From positions 6,324,001 through 6,388,000 of the forward strand of contig NZ_CP061378.1 of NCBI RefSeq assembly GCF_015624485.1: a DNA stretch of 64,000 bases. Direction: 5' to 3'. This DNA comes from Bradyrhizobium genosp. L. Its GTDB lineage: Bacteria > Pseudomonadota > Alphaproteobacteria > Rhizobiales > Xanthobacteraceae. Below, piece after piece: positions 15,897-24,093 of the stretch. The translations under genes and the position numbers were made by a program. Position 1 is the first letter of the stretch. Each line of letters begins with the position of its first letter. Under the pieces are notes generated by a model. It saw only the letters and a list, made by a program, of their open reading frames with translations. It was not told where the DNA came from and searched no databases.

Positions 15897-17360
15897 ATGG
15901 TGCCTGAAACTCATTCGCGAGCTTCCATGGACGCGCCCACGTCATACAGATACGAGCAACTGGCCGACCTCATCACCGCCATGATCCAGAATGGCACGCT
16001 CGCACCGGGTGTCCGTGTGCCCTCGGTTCGGGCGCTGAGCCAGCAACACGGCGTCAGCATCTCAACGGCTTTGCTGACATATCGGACGCTTGAGGATCGC
16101 GGCGTTCTGGTCGCTCGGCCGCAGTCGGGATTCTACGTCGCTTCGGCGCGGCGCGGCCCTTTCGCGCTGCCGTCGACCTCGCGCCGCCGTGCGAAGGCAT
16201 CAACTGTCTCGATCAGCGGCGCGGTCGCGGCGTTGCTTGAGCATTCATCGAACCGCGCGTTCATGCCGTTCGGCTGCGCCGTGCCCGATGGAGAATTGCT
16301 GGAATCGAAGCGGCTCGATCTGATGCTCGCGCGAGAGGCGCGCCAGCGCGGCACACGATACAATGTCTACGGTCCACCGCAGGGGGAAGTTAGCCTCCGT
16401 AGCCAGATCGCGAAACGAGCAATGCGCGTCGGGCATATGCTGTCGCCCGACGACATCGTGATCACGAGCGGCTGCACCGAGGCGCTGACGCTTGCTCTCT
16501 CGGCGGTGGCCAAGCCGGGAGACACGATCGCCGTGGAATCTCCTACCTATATGGGTCTGCTCCACACGCTCGAAGTGCTCGGACTGAAGGCGCTGGAACT
16601 GCCAGTCGATCCTATCCACGGGATCGACATCGAGGCGATCGCGCAATTGCTCGACACAGAACGGGTCGCCGCCTTCGCGCTATCCTCATGCTTCAACAAT
16701 CCGCTCGGCTCAATGATGGCCGAAGCGGACAAGCGGGCGCTCCTTGCCGTGCTTGCGCGGCATGATGTCCCGCTCATCGAGGACGATGTCTATGGCGACC
16801 TGCATTTCGGGCGCGAGCGGCCGAAGCCGTTCATCGCGCTCGATGGCGGCGCCAACACGATCTGTTGCAGTTCCTTCTCGAAAAGCCTGGCCCCCGGCTA
16901 CCGGGTCGGCTGGGTCGCGGCCGGCGCCCGGACGCGGCGCGTAGTCGAACGCAAGCTTGCCTTCAGCCTCTGTGGCGCCATCCTGCCCCAGGTCGCACTC
17001 GCGGAGTTCCTGGCCAGCGGCGCCTATGACGGCCATCTGAGGAGCGTCCGTCGGCTCTTTCAGCAGAACCTCGTCCACATGTCGCGCGCGATCGAGGCGA
17101 GCTTCCCGCCGGAGACGAAGATGAGCCGCCCGACTGGCGGCTTCGTGCTCTGGCTCGAATTGCCGAAGCGCCTTGACTCACGCGCGCTCTTCGATGCGGC
17201 GCTTGAGGAAGGCATCTGCTTCGCGCCCGGCGACGTCTTCTCGGCCAGCCGGCGCTTTCGTAATTGCTTGCGCCTCAGCGCCGGGCACGGCTGGAACGAT
17301 CAGATAGAAGATGGAGTGCGCCGCTTGGGTCTACTCTCGCGGGACCTTCTGGCGCGCTGA
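15897..17360 (+). CDS. MocR/GntR-type regulator with aminotransferase domain
   Basis: A 487-residue regulator. An N-terminal GntR winged helix spans ~12-80 (YEQLADLITAMIQNG, VRVPSVRALSQQHGVS, STALLTYRTLEDRGV). A complete aminotransferase-like domain follows, with ITSGCTEALTLALSAV, SSCFNNPLGS, LIEDDVYGDLHFG and the PLP lysine in SSFSKSLAPGYRVGW. MocR proteins sense PLP-bound amino compounds and control neighbouring genes. It is divergent from the aminotransferase and binding-protein pair. ATG 15927 (MDAPTSYRY) is an alternative start. Confidence 0.9.
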   Translation: MVPETHSRASMDAPTSYRYEQLADLITAMIQNGTLAPGVRVPSVRALSQQHGVSISTALLTYRTLEDRGVLVARPQSGFYVASARRGPFALPSTSRRRAKASTVSISGAVAALLEHSSNRAFMPFGCAVPDGELLESKRLDLMLAREARQRGTRYNVYGPPQGEVSLRSQIAKRAMRVGHMLSPDDIVITSGCTEALTLALSAVAKPGDTIAVESPTYMGLLHTLEVLGLKALELPVDPIHGIDIEAIAQLLDTERVAAFALSSCFNNPLGSMMAEADKRALLAVLARHDVPLIEDDVYGDLHFGRERPKPFIALDGGANTICCSSFSKSLAPGYRVGWVAAGARTRRVVERKLAFSLCGAILPQVALAEFLASGAYDGHLRSVRRLFQQNLVHMSRAIEASFPPETKMSRPTGGFVLWLELPKRLDSRALFDAALEEGICFAPGDVFSASRRFRNCLRLSAGHGWNDQIEDGVRRLGLLSRDLLAR

Positions 17361-18031
17361 TCGGCGCTTTGTCAGCTTGCGCTGACATTGGCTGTGATGA
17401 GATTTTTCTTGATCTCCCGGTGTGACACTCCGCGCACACACTGCCTTCCAACCAGTTGAGAAACCTAAGCTCTCGGCCCAATGCATCATGGGCCAGTTTT
17501 GGCTATCACGGCCAAGCACGACGCTGCCAAGCAAATTTGGGCCCCTTTGCGCAGAAACCTGCCGGTGCTCGAGGCTAAGCTTCGGCTCGCAGCCCTTCTG
17601 CACGATCTAACGCGCCGCGAGCTCCATTAGTGAAGATCCAATGGATTTGGGACCTCTGGCCAAATAAGCCAAGCTCACTACTTTGCTCAGAAGTCTGAAC
17701 GCGAAGGCGAGATCCGCCAAGACAAATCAGATTGGTTTGGCGTCAGTGCGAAAACATCTCCAGTCCGTCTGCCGTGAATCAGGAATTGTTCGCGAACAGA
17801 CTACGCGACCTGGACGCCTTGTCTGCTATCGTTCAAACGAGCTTCGATAATTGCAACTGTAGATCAACGCTTGCCTTAGCAGTCCTCTCTACTCGTGATA
17901 TTGGCGCACCGAATTGAAAGCCACCGTCGCCGCGGTTGCCGATATCCTAGTTTCCCGGGCCCCTTACGTGGCGACGGTAAAATTAAAGCTCCACGGCATA
18001 CCTTTAAGGTCTGGAAAACTGTAAGCTACGT
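17361..18031. other. Stretch without a supported gene
   Basis: About 670 bases with only short overlapping frames. A plus-strand frame at 17732-17917 (VNQELFANRLRDLDALSAI...) is open but unrecognised. Its right end holds the promoter region of the hip pair. Confidence 0.4.
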
Positions 18032-18056
18032 GCTACATATTCGGTCAATCTGTAGC
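18032..18056. promoter_or_regulatory. Inverted repeat upstream of the hip pair
   Basis: GCTACA (18032-18037) and TGTAGC (18051-18056) are inverted with 13 bases between them, and a further GCTAC sits at 18025-18029. They lie 15-45 bases before the antitoxin start. HipB-type antitoxins repress their own operon through palindromes, so this is a candidate operator. Confidence 0.45.
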
Positions 18057-18070
18057 GCGAAGGTGTCAAA

Positions 18071-18406
18071 ATGCCTACCCCACACACCCCTCCTGTTGCC
18101 GTGCGGCGCGCCTTGCGCAAGCTCGGCGCGGACATCCACGATGCCCGTCGGCGCCGACGGCTGCCGATGGCGGTCGTGGCCGAGCGCGCCTTCACGTCCC
18201 GGTCGACATTGCAAAGGGTTGAAGCCGGAGACACTAGTGTCAGCATCGGCATTTACGCCGGCGTCCTGCAGGCGCTCGGCCTGCTCGACGGCTTGAGCCG
18301 GGTTGCCGACATCAGCAACGATAGCGTCGGCCAGGCGCTCGCCAGCGCTGAACTCCCCAAGCGTGTCCACCTCAAGCGATCAACCGGATCATCCAACAAT
18401 GGCTGA
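18071..18406 (+). CDS. HipB-like XRE antitoxin/repressor
   Basis: A 111-residue protein with an XRE helix-turn-helix (~15-75): ALRKLGADIHDARRRRRLPM, VVAERAFTSRSTLQRVEAGD, TSVSIGIYAGVLQALGLLDG. The C-terminal tail LKRSTGSSNNG is probably flexible. It ends inside the hipA-like gene (8-base overlap), so the pair is translationally coupled as in other hip modules. Its likely role is to bind and restrain the kinase and to repress the operon. A GAAGG ribosome-binding site precedes the start. Confidence 0.8.
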   Translation: MPTPHTPPVAVRRALRKLGADIHDARRRRRLPMAVVAERAFTSRSTLQRVEAGDTSVSIGIYAGVLQALGLLDGLSRVADISNDSVGQALASAELPKRVHLKRSTGSSNNG

Positions 18407-19646
18407 CTTCGAGGTTCATATCGATCTGAAAGGCCGCACGCGCACGCTAGGACTGGCGAGGTGCAATCGGGTCCGGGGCACAGAGACTATCCTCTTTGAA
18501 TACGATAGTGCATGGCTTGAGGATCCAGACCGTTTCTCACTGGAGCCAGCACTTGCATTGACGCGCGGCTCCTTCGTTCCGCTTGCCGGACTGGCGACCT
18601 TCGGCTCCATCGGTGACTCGGCGCCAGATACCTGGGGTCGTCGCCTCATGCAGCGCGCCGAGCGCCGTCTTGCCGAACGCGAAGGTTGTGCCGTTCGCAC
18701 TCTCGTGGAGAGCGATTATTTGCTCGGCGTCGCCGACGAGACCCGGCTTGGTGCGCTCCGTTTCCGCCGGGTTGGCGACGAAGTTTTCCAGGCACCGATC
18801 CGCGCCGGCGTTCCTGCCCTGATCGAACTTGGTCGGCTGCTCCAGATCACCGAGCGGGTTCTCCGGGACGAGGAAACCGATGAAGACCTGCAACTTATCT
18901 TTGCCCCCGGCTCTTCCCTCGGCGGTGCGCGTCCGAAGGCGTCCGTCATCGACCAACATGGTCACCTCTCCATCGCGAAATTCCCGAAAGAGAACGACGA
19001 CTACAGCATGGAGACCTGGGAAGAGATCGCGTTACGGCTGGCCAGCAAGGCAGGTATCGCCACCCCCCGGCACGAGTTGATCGACATCGCCGGCAAGGCG
19101 GTCATGCTGTCGCGACGCTTCGATCGCGACGGCGCGATCCGCGTCCCGTTCCTTTCGGCGATGGCGATGATGGGGGCGAAGGACGGGGAGCGCGGCAGCT
19201 ATCCGGAGATCGTCGATGCCCTTGCTCAACACGGCGCTCAGGGGAAGACGGATGCCCATGCTCTCTACCGGCGCGTGGTCTTCAACGTCCTGATCTCCAA
19301 TGTCGACGACCATCTCCGAAATCACGGCTTTCTGTGGCTCGGAAAAGCGGGCTGGTCTCTCTCCCCGGCATACGACCTCAACCCCGTTCCAACTGATCTC
19401 AAAGCGCGAGTGCTGACGACGAACATCGATCTCGATGAAGGCACCTGCTCGCTCGACCTGCTCGAGGCAGCGTCGGAATACTTCGGGCTAACGCTGGCGC
19501 AGGCTCGCGGGATCGTCAAGGAGGTCGCGGCCGTGACCGCAACCTGGCGCGATACGGCCAAGGCTGTCGGCGCCCGCTCGGCCGAGATCAACCGTATGGC
19601 CAGCGCGTTCGAACATGACGATCTCAAGCGAGCACTGGCGTTGTGA
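18399..19646 (+). CDS. HipA-like serine/threonine kinase toxin
   Basis: A 415-residue HipA-family kinase. It has the N-subdomain (FGSIGDSAPDTWGRRLMQR), the glycine-rich loop PGSSLGGARPKAS, IAKFPKENDD with the ATP-binding Lys, and the catalytic loop NVLISNVDDHLRNHGFL. The metal-binding motif is SPAYDLNP. Relatives phosphorylate aminoacyl-tRNA synthetases (GltX, TrpS) and halt growth; the target here is unknown. The length is in the usual range and no motif is lost. I chose ATG 18399, which overlaps the antitoxin gene by 8 bases, because similarity to HipA begins at MADFEVHIDL. Confidence 0.88.
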   Translation: MADFEVHIDLKGRTRTLGLARCNRVRGTETILFEYDSAWLEDPDRFSLEPALALTRGSFVPLAGLATFGSIGDSAPDTWGRRLMQRAERRLAEREGCAVRTLVESDYLLGVADETRLGALRFRRVGDEVFQAPIRAGVPALIELGRLLQITERVLRDEETDEDLQLIFAPGSSLGGARPKASVIDQHGHLSIAKFPKENDDYSMETWEEIALRLASKAGIATPRHELIDIAGKAVMLSRRFDRDGAIRVPFLSAMAMMGAKDGERGSYPEIVDALAQHGAQGKTDAHALYRRVVFNVLISNVDDHLRNHGFLWLGKAGWSLSPAYDLNPVPTDLKARVLTTNIDLDEGTCSLDLLEAASEYFGLTLAQARGIVKEVAAVTATWRDTAKAVGARSAEINRMASAFEHDDLKRALAL

Positions 19647-19874
19647 CGAGAACCTTCCTTCACAGCTTTGACCCTGCCAGCGCCAGCCCCGTCACCGGCG
19701 CCACTGTCGATCTGGAAGTTTCAGAGATTGAGGGCGCAGGAATTCGGGAAGTTCTGCAGCCGCCGGGCGCGCGGCCTACGGTGCCTGGTCGATCCTCGAT
19801 GCATTACTCGCACCAACCGGCACTGGAACGCCATTCATCTTCAAAGAGCCGCTCGGACAAAGTCGCCTTCTCAG

Positions 19875-20285
19875 GTGATTGCGCTGAAATATCGACGCTA
19901 CGGATTGCCGATCTCCGACCTCATTTCGGAAGCCAATGTCGGATTGATGTTGGCGGTCAGACGGTTCGATCCCGAGAAGGGATTTCGCCTGTCGACCTAT
20001 GCCGCCTGGTGGATCAAGGCATCCGTGCAGGAATTCGTTTTGCGATCATGGTCACTGGTCAGCTCGGCGCGACCGCCGCGCAGAAGAAGCTGTTCTTCAA
20101 CCTTCGAAAATTGAAGAAACGCCTCGGTGCACCGGACAACAGCGAGCTATCGCCGGACCAGGTGAAGCAGATCTCCGAACACCTTCAAGTCAAGACAGCC
20201 GACGTCGTTGAAATGAACGGTCGGATACGCGGCGACATGACGCTGAATGTGCAGCTCAGCGACGAAGAAGGCGAACAATGGCAAG
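19875..20285 (+). pseudogene. rpoH: RpoH-type sigma-32 factor, internal relic
   Basis: The frame beginning VIALKYRRYGLPISDLISEA, NVGLMLAVRRFDPEKGFR, STYAAWWIKASVQEFVLRSW is sigma region 2 of RpoH. At about 20055 the frame shifts and continues GATAAQKKLFFNLRKLKKRL to DEEGEQWQD, the start of region 3. The N-terminus and region 4 (-35 recognition) are missing. It is cut at about 20285, where a Crp/Fnr C-terminal fragment begins in another frame. The deletion seems to have joined two unrelated regulator genes. Confidence 0.8.
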
Positions 20286-20610
20286 ATCGGCCAACGGCCG
20301 CTTCCGTCTTCCCTTCACCCAACAAGACCTCGCGGATGCCTGCGGCCTCTCAAAGGTTCATATCAATCGCACAATACAGGAGCTCAGGAAATCGGGGCTG
20401 CTCGAATGGCGCGAACACACCGTGTCTGTGCTTCGGCGCGAAGAGCTCGAGACCGTCTCCGAATTCAGCACTGAGTATCTTCATGGGCTTGAAGTGCCGA
20501 GCGGGCAAGGCGCCACAACCAACGATCTGAAGTTGAACGGGCGGCCCAAGCTTGCTGACATGGCCAATAACGGGATTATCACACGGGTTCCGCGGCGATC
20601 ACCAGCCTGA
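20278..20610 (+). pseudogene. Crp/Fnr regulator, C-terminal HTH relic
   Basis: A 110-residue open frame whose first 60 residues are a Crp-type DNA-binding domain: ANGRFRLPFTQQDLADACGL, SKVHINRTIQELRKSGLLEW. The cyclic-nucleotide-type sensor domain that should precede it is absent and is replaced by the end of the rpoH relic. The frame has an ATG, so a short DNA-binding protein could in principle still be made. The last ~40 residues (KLNGRPKLADMANNG...) do not look family-like. Confidence 0.65.
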
Positions 20611-20806
20611 AGATCGGATTATTGAATTCGTCTGCGACTTCCAACTGCCAATCGTGACCGGGTCTCAGTTTGCCGTCGAGATCCTGCAACATTGCGCCGG
20701 CCATGATGGTGGCCTCCTTCCAGGCCGCGTGACGATCCGGCAGTTCTTCGCCGTCGTGGTCGGGCTTATATTCGTCGTGCCGGATGTGGAAATAGTATCG
20801 AGGCAT
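20579..20806 (-). CDS. DUF6894-type small protein
   Basis: A 75-residue protein starting MPRYYFHIRHDEYKPDHDGE, with AAWKEATIMAGAMLQDLDGK and WQLEVADEFNNPIFRLVIAA. This is the pattern of the DUF6894 family, frequent in several copies in Rhizobiales genomes. Function unknown; the fold is probably a small alpha/beta unit. Its 3' end overlaps the Crp relic on the other strand. Confidence 0.75.
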   Translation of the reverse strand: MPRYYFHIRHDEYKPDHDGEELPDRHAAWKEATIMAGAMLQDLDGKLRPGHDWQLEVADEFNNPIFRLVIAAEPV

Positions 20807-20834
20807 TGTGGACGCTCACTCAAACGCATTGATA

Positions 20835-20870
20835 TCGAGGTCCCAGCTCGGGAGGCATCCGGGACCTCGA
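20835..20870. repeat. Perfect 10-bp inverted repeat
   Basis: TCGAGGTCCC (20835-20844) and GGGACCTCGA (20861-20870) are perfectly inverted across a 16-base loop. The repeat lies 29 bases upstream of the DUF6894 gene start and could be an operator or a leader hairpin. Confidence 0.5.
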
Positions 20871-20875
20871 TCGCG

Positions 20876-20901
20876 AAAGCCGCTCCTTTGCGAGCGGCTT
20901 T
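20876..20901 (-). terminator. Rho-independent terminator candidate
   Basis: AAAGCCGCTC (20876-20885) and GAGCGGCTTT (20892-20901) form a perfect 10-bp stem with a 6-base loop. It lies 70 bases past the stop of the minus-strand DNA-binding gene at 20969-21184. The trailing T-run is short (TTT), so it may be a weak terminator. Confidence 0.55.
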
Positions 20902-20968
20902 GTTGAACTTCAGATCGAACTTCCCGTTCCTAGCGGCTCGGCGGACCTAGGCGACGACTCCGCAGGCC

Positions 20969-21184
20969 TCAGCGATGGCGAGGATCGTCCTGCCTGAGCA
21001 GGTTCTTCACCCGTCTCCGCTCTTCCGGGATGGTTGGTAGAGACACGCCGAGACTGCGGGCGCGTTGGACAACGGACTGCAGCGGTCGCTTTAACGCGAC
21101 TGCGACGCGGTTGGCGCTCGTTCCTGCCGCGACCATAGTCTTCAGACGTTCGATCTCGTCGGGCGTCCACCTTCGATAACGCAT
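20969..21184 (-). CDS. Small Myb/SANT-like DNA-binding protein
   Basis: A 71-residue protein: MRYRRWTPDEIERLKTMVAA, GTSANRVAVALKRPLQSVVQ, RARSLGVSL. Tryptophan followed by acidic helix starts, then a recognition-like helix, is the small Myb/SANT-like or GcrA-like pattern. The start at 21184 is supported by GGGGAG four bases upstream; the in-frame GTG at 21196 overlaps that site. Similar proteins occur at 49031-49321 and 54459-54635. Probably a local regulator; targets unknown. Confidence 0.65.
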   Translation of the reverse strand: MRYRRWTPDEIERLKTMVAAGTSANRVAVALKRPLQSVVQRARSLGVSLPTIPEERRRVKNLLRQDDPRHR

Positions 21185-21294
21185 CGGTCTCCCCACTGCT
21201 TATCCAAGACGCGCAGGCAACAGGCCGCTGACCAGCCTGCGGCGAGGGCTTGGCATGGGCCGCAAGACAGCATTCGCGCTACCGTGGCCCGACA

Positions 21295-21519
21295 TCACTT
21301 GGCAGGCCGCCTTCCCAAAGACTTCTTTATCGCTGATCCGAGGCGGCGCTCAACGCGCTTGCGGCTATTGCCGACCTTCCTGACGGCCTTCTTCACCGAC
21401 CCGGCCGACTTGCCGGTCTTCTTCGCCTCGTAGCGCACCTCGTAGTCCTCGCCACCGGCGACACGCGCCCGATCTTGCTTGCGACCGCGCGCCGTCTGCT
21501 TCTTTGCCTTCTTTGCCAT
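21295..21519 (-). CDS. DUF3606-type small basic protein
   Basis: A 74-residue Lys/Arg-rich protein. The core GGEDYEVRYEAKKTGKSAGS, VKKAVRKVGNSRKRVERRLG matches the DUF3606 layout (D-x-E-x-x-Y-W-x-K-K-hG-v-s). I placed the start at MAKKAKKQ (21519) rather than 21537 because AGGGATCC lies just before it. The basic N-terminus suggests nucleic-acid binding. Function unknown. Confidence 0.7.
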   Translation of the reverse strand: MAKKAKKQTARGRKQDRARVAGGEDYEVRYEAKKTGKSAGSVKKAVRKVGNSRKRVERRLGSAIKKSLGRRPAK

Positions 21520-21740
21520 TGACTGGATCCCTAACATCTAACGCTAAGAAAAAGTGCTTGCCCACCCGGAGGTTCCAGGATTCCTGGATCCTTCACTTTT
21601 GCCTAAATTGGAATCGCGTGTTTGTTGCGTGGAGTTGCTGATGCGTCGGACCGGCTGGATTCCCTCGATCGTTCCATGAAGCCGGCGCTCGGCCGGTTCG
21701 GCTGAGGTCTGTTTCGATCCGGCAAGCACCCAAAAAATAA

Positions 21741-21773
21741 GTCCCAGCGCCCCGGGGAAGGCAGCGCTGGGAC
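21741..21773 (-). terminator. Rho-independent terminator of the 21863-22171 gene
   Basis: GTCCCAGCGC (21741-21750) and GCGCTGGGAC (21764-21773) form a perfect 10-bp stem. Read on the minus strand the stem is followed by TTATTTTTTGG, a good T-tract. It lies 90 bases past the stop of the minus-strand membrane protein gene. Confidence 0.75.
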
Positions 21774-21862
21774 TGATAGCGGAAGCGCTTTGGGGGCAAT
21801 GGGGCCGCGCATCCGCCGATTGCACAATTTTCCCGCCCCGGTTTCGTTCCTCCCGAAGTGGC

Positions 21863-22171
21863 CTATTTTGATTTCGCGAGTGGCCTTCTCTCTCTGCCAA
21901 AAAGGACAGCCAGGAGCTGAAGGCCGACGGCGATCGGCCATACAATACCGACGAGCCCATTCTGCCATCCTCGAAAGCCCTCGTACTCGGAGAGGGTATG
22001 CTCTTTGCGTTGCTTGCCGCAGTAGGTCTCGATCCCAACACCACATTTGCGAAGCGGTGCATCAGGATCCATCCATGCCCCGTAGGCCAGCGCCGCTACC
22101 ACCGCCACGCAGACCGCGATCATAAGCTTCCGCCAGCCGGGACGAAGTCCTGTTGGTTTGATGATGCTCAT
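21863..22171 (-). CDS. Small membrane protein with two predicted segments
   Basis: A 102-residue protein (start MSIIKPTGLRPG at 22171; an in-frame upstream ATG at 22222 is possible). Hydrophobic segments lie at LMIAVCVAVVAALAYGAWM and LVGIVWPIAVGLQLLAVLF. The loop between them has two cysteines and many charged residues (CGKQRKEHTLSEYEG) and would be periplasmic or cytoplasmic depending on orientation. No family recognised. A terminator follows at 21741-21773. Confidence 0.6.
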   Translation of the reverse strand: MSIIKPTGLRPGWRKLMIAVCVAVVAALAYGAWMDPDAPLRKCGVGIETYCGKQRKEHTLSEYEGFRGWQNGLVGIVWPIAVGLQLLAVLFGRERRPLAKSK

Positions 22172-22764
22172 CCTGTGAATATGGCCGCGAACACTGCCGT
22201 TTCCATCCCAGAAAGTCCGCAACGGATCAAAGGCCGCCGATCATGTTCGCATTCGTGACTTCTGCTTTGGATGGAAGACGGCATTTGTGCGCACATTCCC
22301 TCTGACACACTGACCCCACCCAGCCGTATATGCCTGGCTAGAGATCCGCTGCTCCCGCTGCAAGAGGCCGCGCTCGGTCGACCTCGACGCCCTGCCCCCA
22401 TGTCGCGACAACCCATTTGCACGACCTTGCTGGCCGGTTGCGTTGCGAAAAGTGCCGCAAGGTCCGCCCGAAATGGTACACTCTTTTTGCCTACGAGCGC
22501 GGTTACTTCAACGGTTGCCGGACCATCGCCATAGCTGCCCGCAAAACCGCAAGAAACCTCACTGCCGCCGGAGAGAAAGTTCACGCCGATTGCATCTGTA
22601 CGTTGGCCGGTCGTTAATTCGCGGCGCCACTTTCCGTTCTTGAACGTGTAGGAGGCTGAGTAGTAGAAGTCACCACTGAGGATTCGGCCGTCGAGAAGAA
22701 CTACAACGCCGCTAGCATGCGTTCGCCCCCTCGTCCATCGCGATCCGGGTCGAATATAAGACAT
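22168..22764 (-). CDS. GrlR-like regulatory protein, possibly degenerate
   Basis: Residues ~18-104 match the GrlR-like family common in Bradyrhizobium: GVVVLLDGRILSGDFYYSAS, then YTFKNGKWRRELTTGQRTD, EVSCGFAGSYGDG and EVTALVGKKSVPFRADL. GrlR regulates type III secretion in enteric bacteria; the role of the rhizobial relatives is not known. Similarity stops near 22452. The remaining ~95 residues lie antisense to a zinc-ribbon relic and look like read-through, so the original stop was probably lost. The N-terminus is also atypical. Confidence 0.55.
   Translation of the reverse strand: MSYIRPGSRWTRGRTHASGVVVLLDGRILSGDFYYSASYTFKNGKWRRELTTGQRTDAIGVNFLSGGSEVSCGFAGSYGDGPATVEVTALVGKKSVPFRADLAALFATQPASKVVQMGCRDMGAGRRGRPSAASCSGSSGSLARHIRLGGVSVSEGMCAQMPSSIQSRSHECEHDRRPLIRCGLSGMETAVFAAIFTG
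22330..22490 (+). pseudogene. Zinc-ribbon protein relic
   Basis: AWLEIRCSRCKRPRSVDLDA is followed, after a frame change, by HDLAGRLRCEKCRKVRP. This is the two-knuckle zinc-ribbon core (C-x2-C ... C-x2-C) also seen in the intact protein at 24094-24507. The relic lies antisense to the degenerate end of the GrlR-like gene. No complete protein can be made. Confidence 0.6.
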
Positions 22765-22864
22765 CCTTGACGTCTGACATCCGCGCGCCCTCTACCGCGT
22801 TCGAAAATAGCGCCGTCTAACGATTGAGGTGATGGCTACCATCGTCGCAGCCGCCTGCGGCGAG

Positions 22865-23434
22865 CTACAGAACCGTCTCGATCAGCCCCAACGACTTCGC
22901 TTCTTGGGCCTCCAGATACCAGTTCGAGGGCGCCTTCTGTAAGACCTCATCCATTGTAACGCTTGCCCCCATGATGAGATTTTGAAAGCCCTCGTTCTGC
23001 ATGGCGATTGAGCATTCGATTTCGTTAAGCGTCGCCCGCACAACCGCGATGCATGTCGTCAAAGGGCCATCGATAACCAAGTTTTTTGAGAGCTTTCGTT
23101 CGTGGATCATCAGCCGCGTCCCACGCGTGAGATAGCGGTTTGGTCGGGCGAAGAAGCTCATGAACGTTACGCCCGCTGAGTAGATCACGGCCTTGCCAAG
23201 GAATACGAACCGCCTTTGCGGCTCCATCTCGCTAGCGAACCTGACGTCCTCTCCCATCATCCGCGCGACCTCGGGGTCGCCGCCCAACGTCGACAGTTCG
23301 ATAACGACAAGGTCTTTATCCGCCGCGCTGTCGAATTGCGTTCGAAACGCGGTGTACATGTTGTAGTCGACGACACCCGAGAGGCTGATCGCCGGTGTCT
23401 TGAAGGCGGTTGTCGGTAACGTTTGGAGTTCCAT
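22865..23434 (-). CDS. ClpP/crotonase-fold serine protease-like protein
   Basis: A 189-residue ClpP-like protein. It has VVIELSTLGGDPEVARMMGE (the Gly-Gly that shapes the oxyanion hole) and VFLGKAVIYSAGVTFMSFFA with the candidate nucleophile Ser86. YLTRGTRLMIHERKLSKN holds the candidate His111, the usual ClpP spacing. A likely acidic partner is in the TMDEVLQKAPSNWYLEAQEA region, which ends in the AKSLGLIETVL typical of ClpP. Solitary ClpP-like proteins of this type lack a dedicated ATPase gene beside them, as here. Its substrate is unknown. An adjacent membrane protein gene is on the same strand. Confidence 0.75.
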   Translation of the reverse strand: MELQTLPTTAFKTPAISLSGVVDYNMYTAFRTQFDSAADKDLVVIELSTLGGDPEVARMMGEDVRFASEMEPQRRFVFLGKAVIYSAGVTFMSFFARPNRYLTRGTRLMIHERKLSKNLVIDGPLTTCIAVVRATLNEIECSIAMQNEGFQNLIMGASVTMDEVLQKAPSNWYLEAQEAKSLGLIETVL

Positions 23435-23491
23435 CGGGGCAATCCTTTGGCAGGGCGGTCCTCCAACATGCAGATGCCATGCCGAAGGGGA

Positions 23492-23854
23492 TCAGCCCTC
23501 CCGGCCACCCTCCACACGCACACGGTCACTTCGGGTGACTAAGCGCCAGATCCCGGCAATCGTTGAGAGCCCGATCCGGAGGATGAGGACGAGCAGGGTA
23601 ATTTGCAGCCAAATCAGGCCGCCGATCTCCCGGAAGACGAATTCGATGCGAGGTCCCCAAGGGGGCGGAATGGCGTCGCCGACGGCCTCAATACCGCGCT
23701 GGATAGAGCGCTGCGCGCCGGTCAGCAGCTCGGGCTTCTCGTAGAAGGCGACGACGATCAGAACCCAAGCCAAGATCACGGTAATGGTGCGAAACGAGTG
23801 CACCCTCAGGTGATAGCTTAATCCGGGTCGATCGTTACCGCGAGCGCTGGCCAT
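23492..23854 (-). CDS. Membrane protein with two segments
   Basis: A 120-residue protein. Segments: TITVILAWVLIVVAFYE (~24-40) and LIWLQITLLVLILRIGLSTI (~80-99), with an amphipathic stretch between them. The ends are basic (LVTRSDRVRVEGGREG). No family recognised. It lies 57 bases upstream of the ClpP-like gene on the same strand, so an operon is possible and it might anchor or feed that protease; this is inference from position. Confidence 0.6.
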   Translation of the reverse strand: MASARGNDRPGLSYHLRVHSFRTITVILAWVLIVVAFYEKPELLTGAQRSIQRGIEAVGDAIPPPWGPRIEFVFREIGGLIWLQITLLVLILRIGLSTIAGIWRLVTRSDRVRVEGGREG

Positions 23855-24093
23855 TCGACGTCCTTAGACACGGGCCTGCGTGCCTCGTTGACAGTCCGAA
23901 GCGGAACGTTTGGAGGCAGAAGACAGTTCCTTCGCTCTCATTGGGTGCGGTTGCGCCCCCTGGTATGTTTTTGCACGTGAGACCGCGCGTCATCCAATCA
24001 TCCACACCCACGAGCCACGGTAGCTTAACGACGCCGAAATCCCCCATATCTCGATGATTTGCCAGCCAGCAAGCGACCGGCTTTTATAGCCGA

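Noticed and set aside
22270..22760. Two overlapping antisense genes both active (GrlR-like and zinc ribbon)
   Set aside because: The zinc-ribbon frame is broken, and the GrlR similarity ends before the overlap, so only the GrlR-like part is likely to matter.
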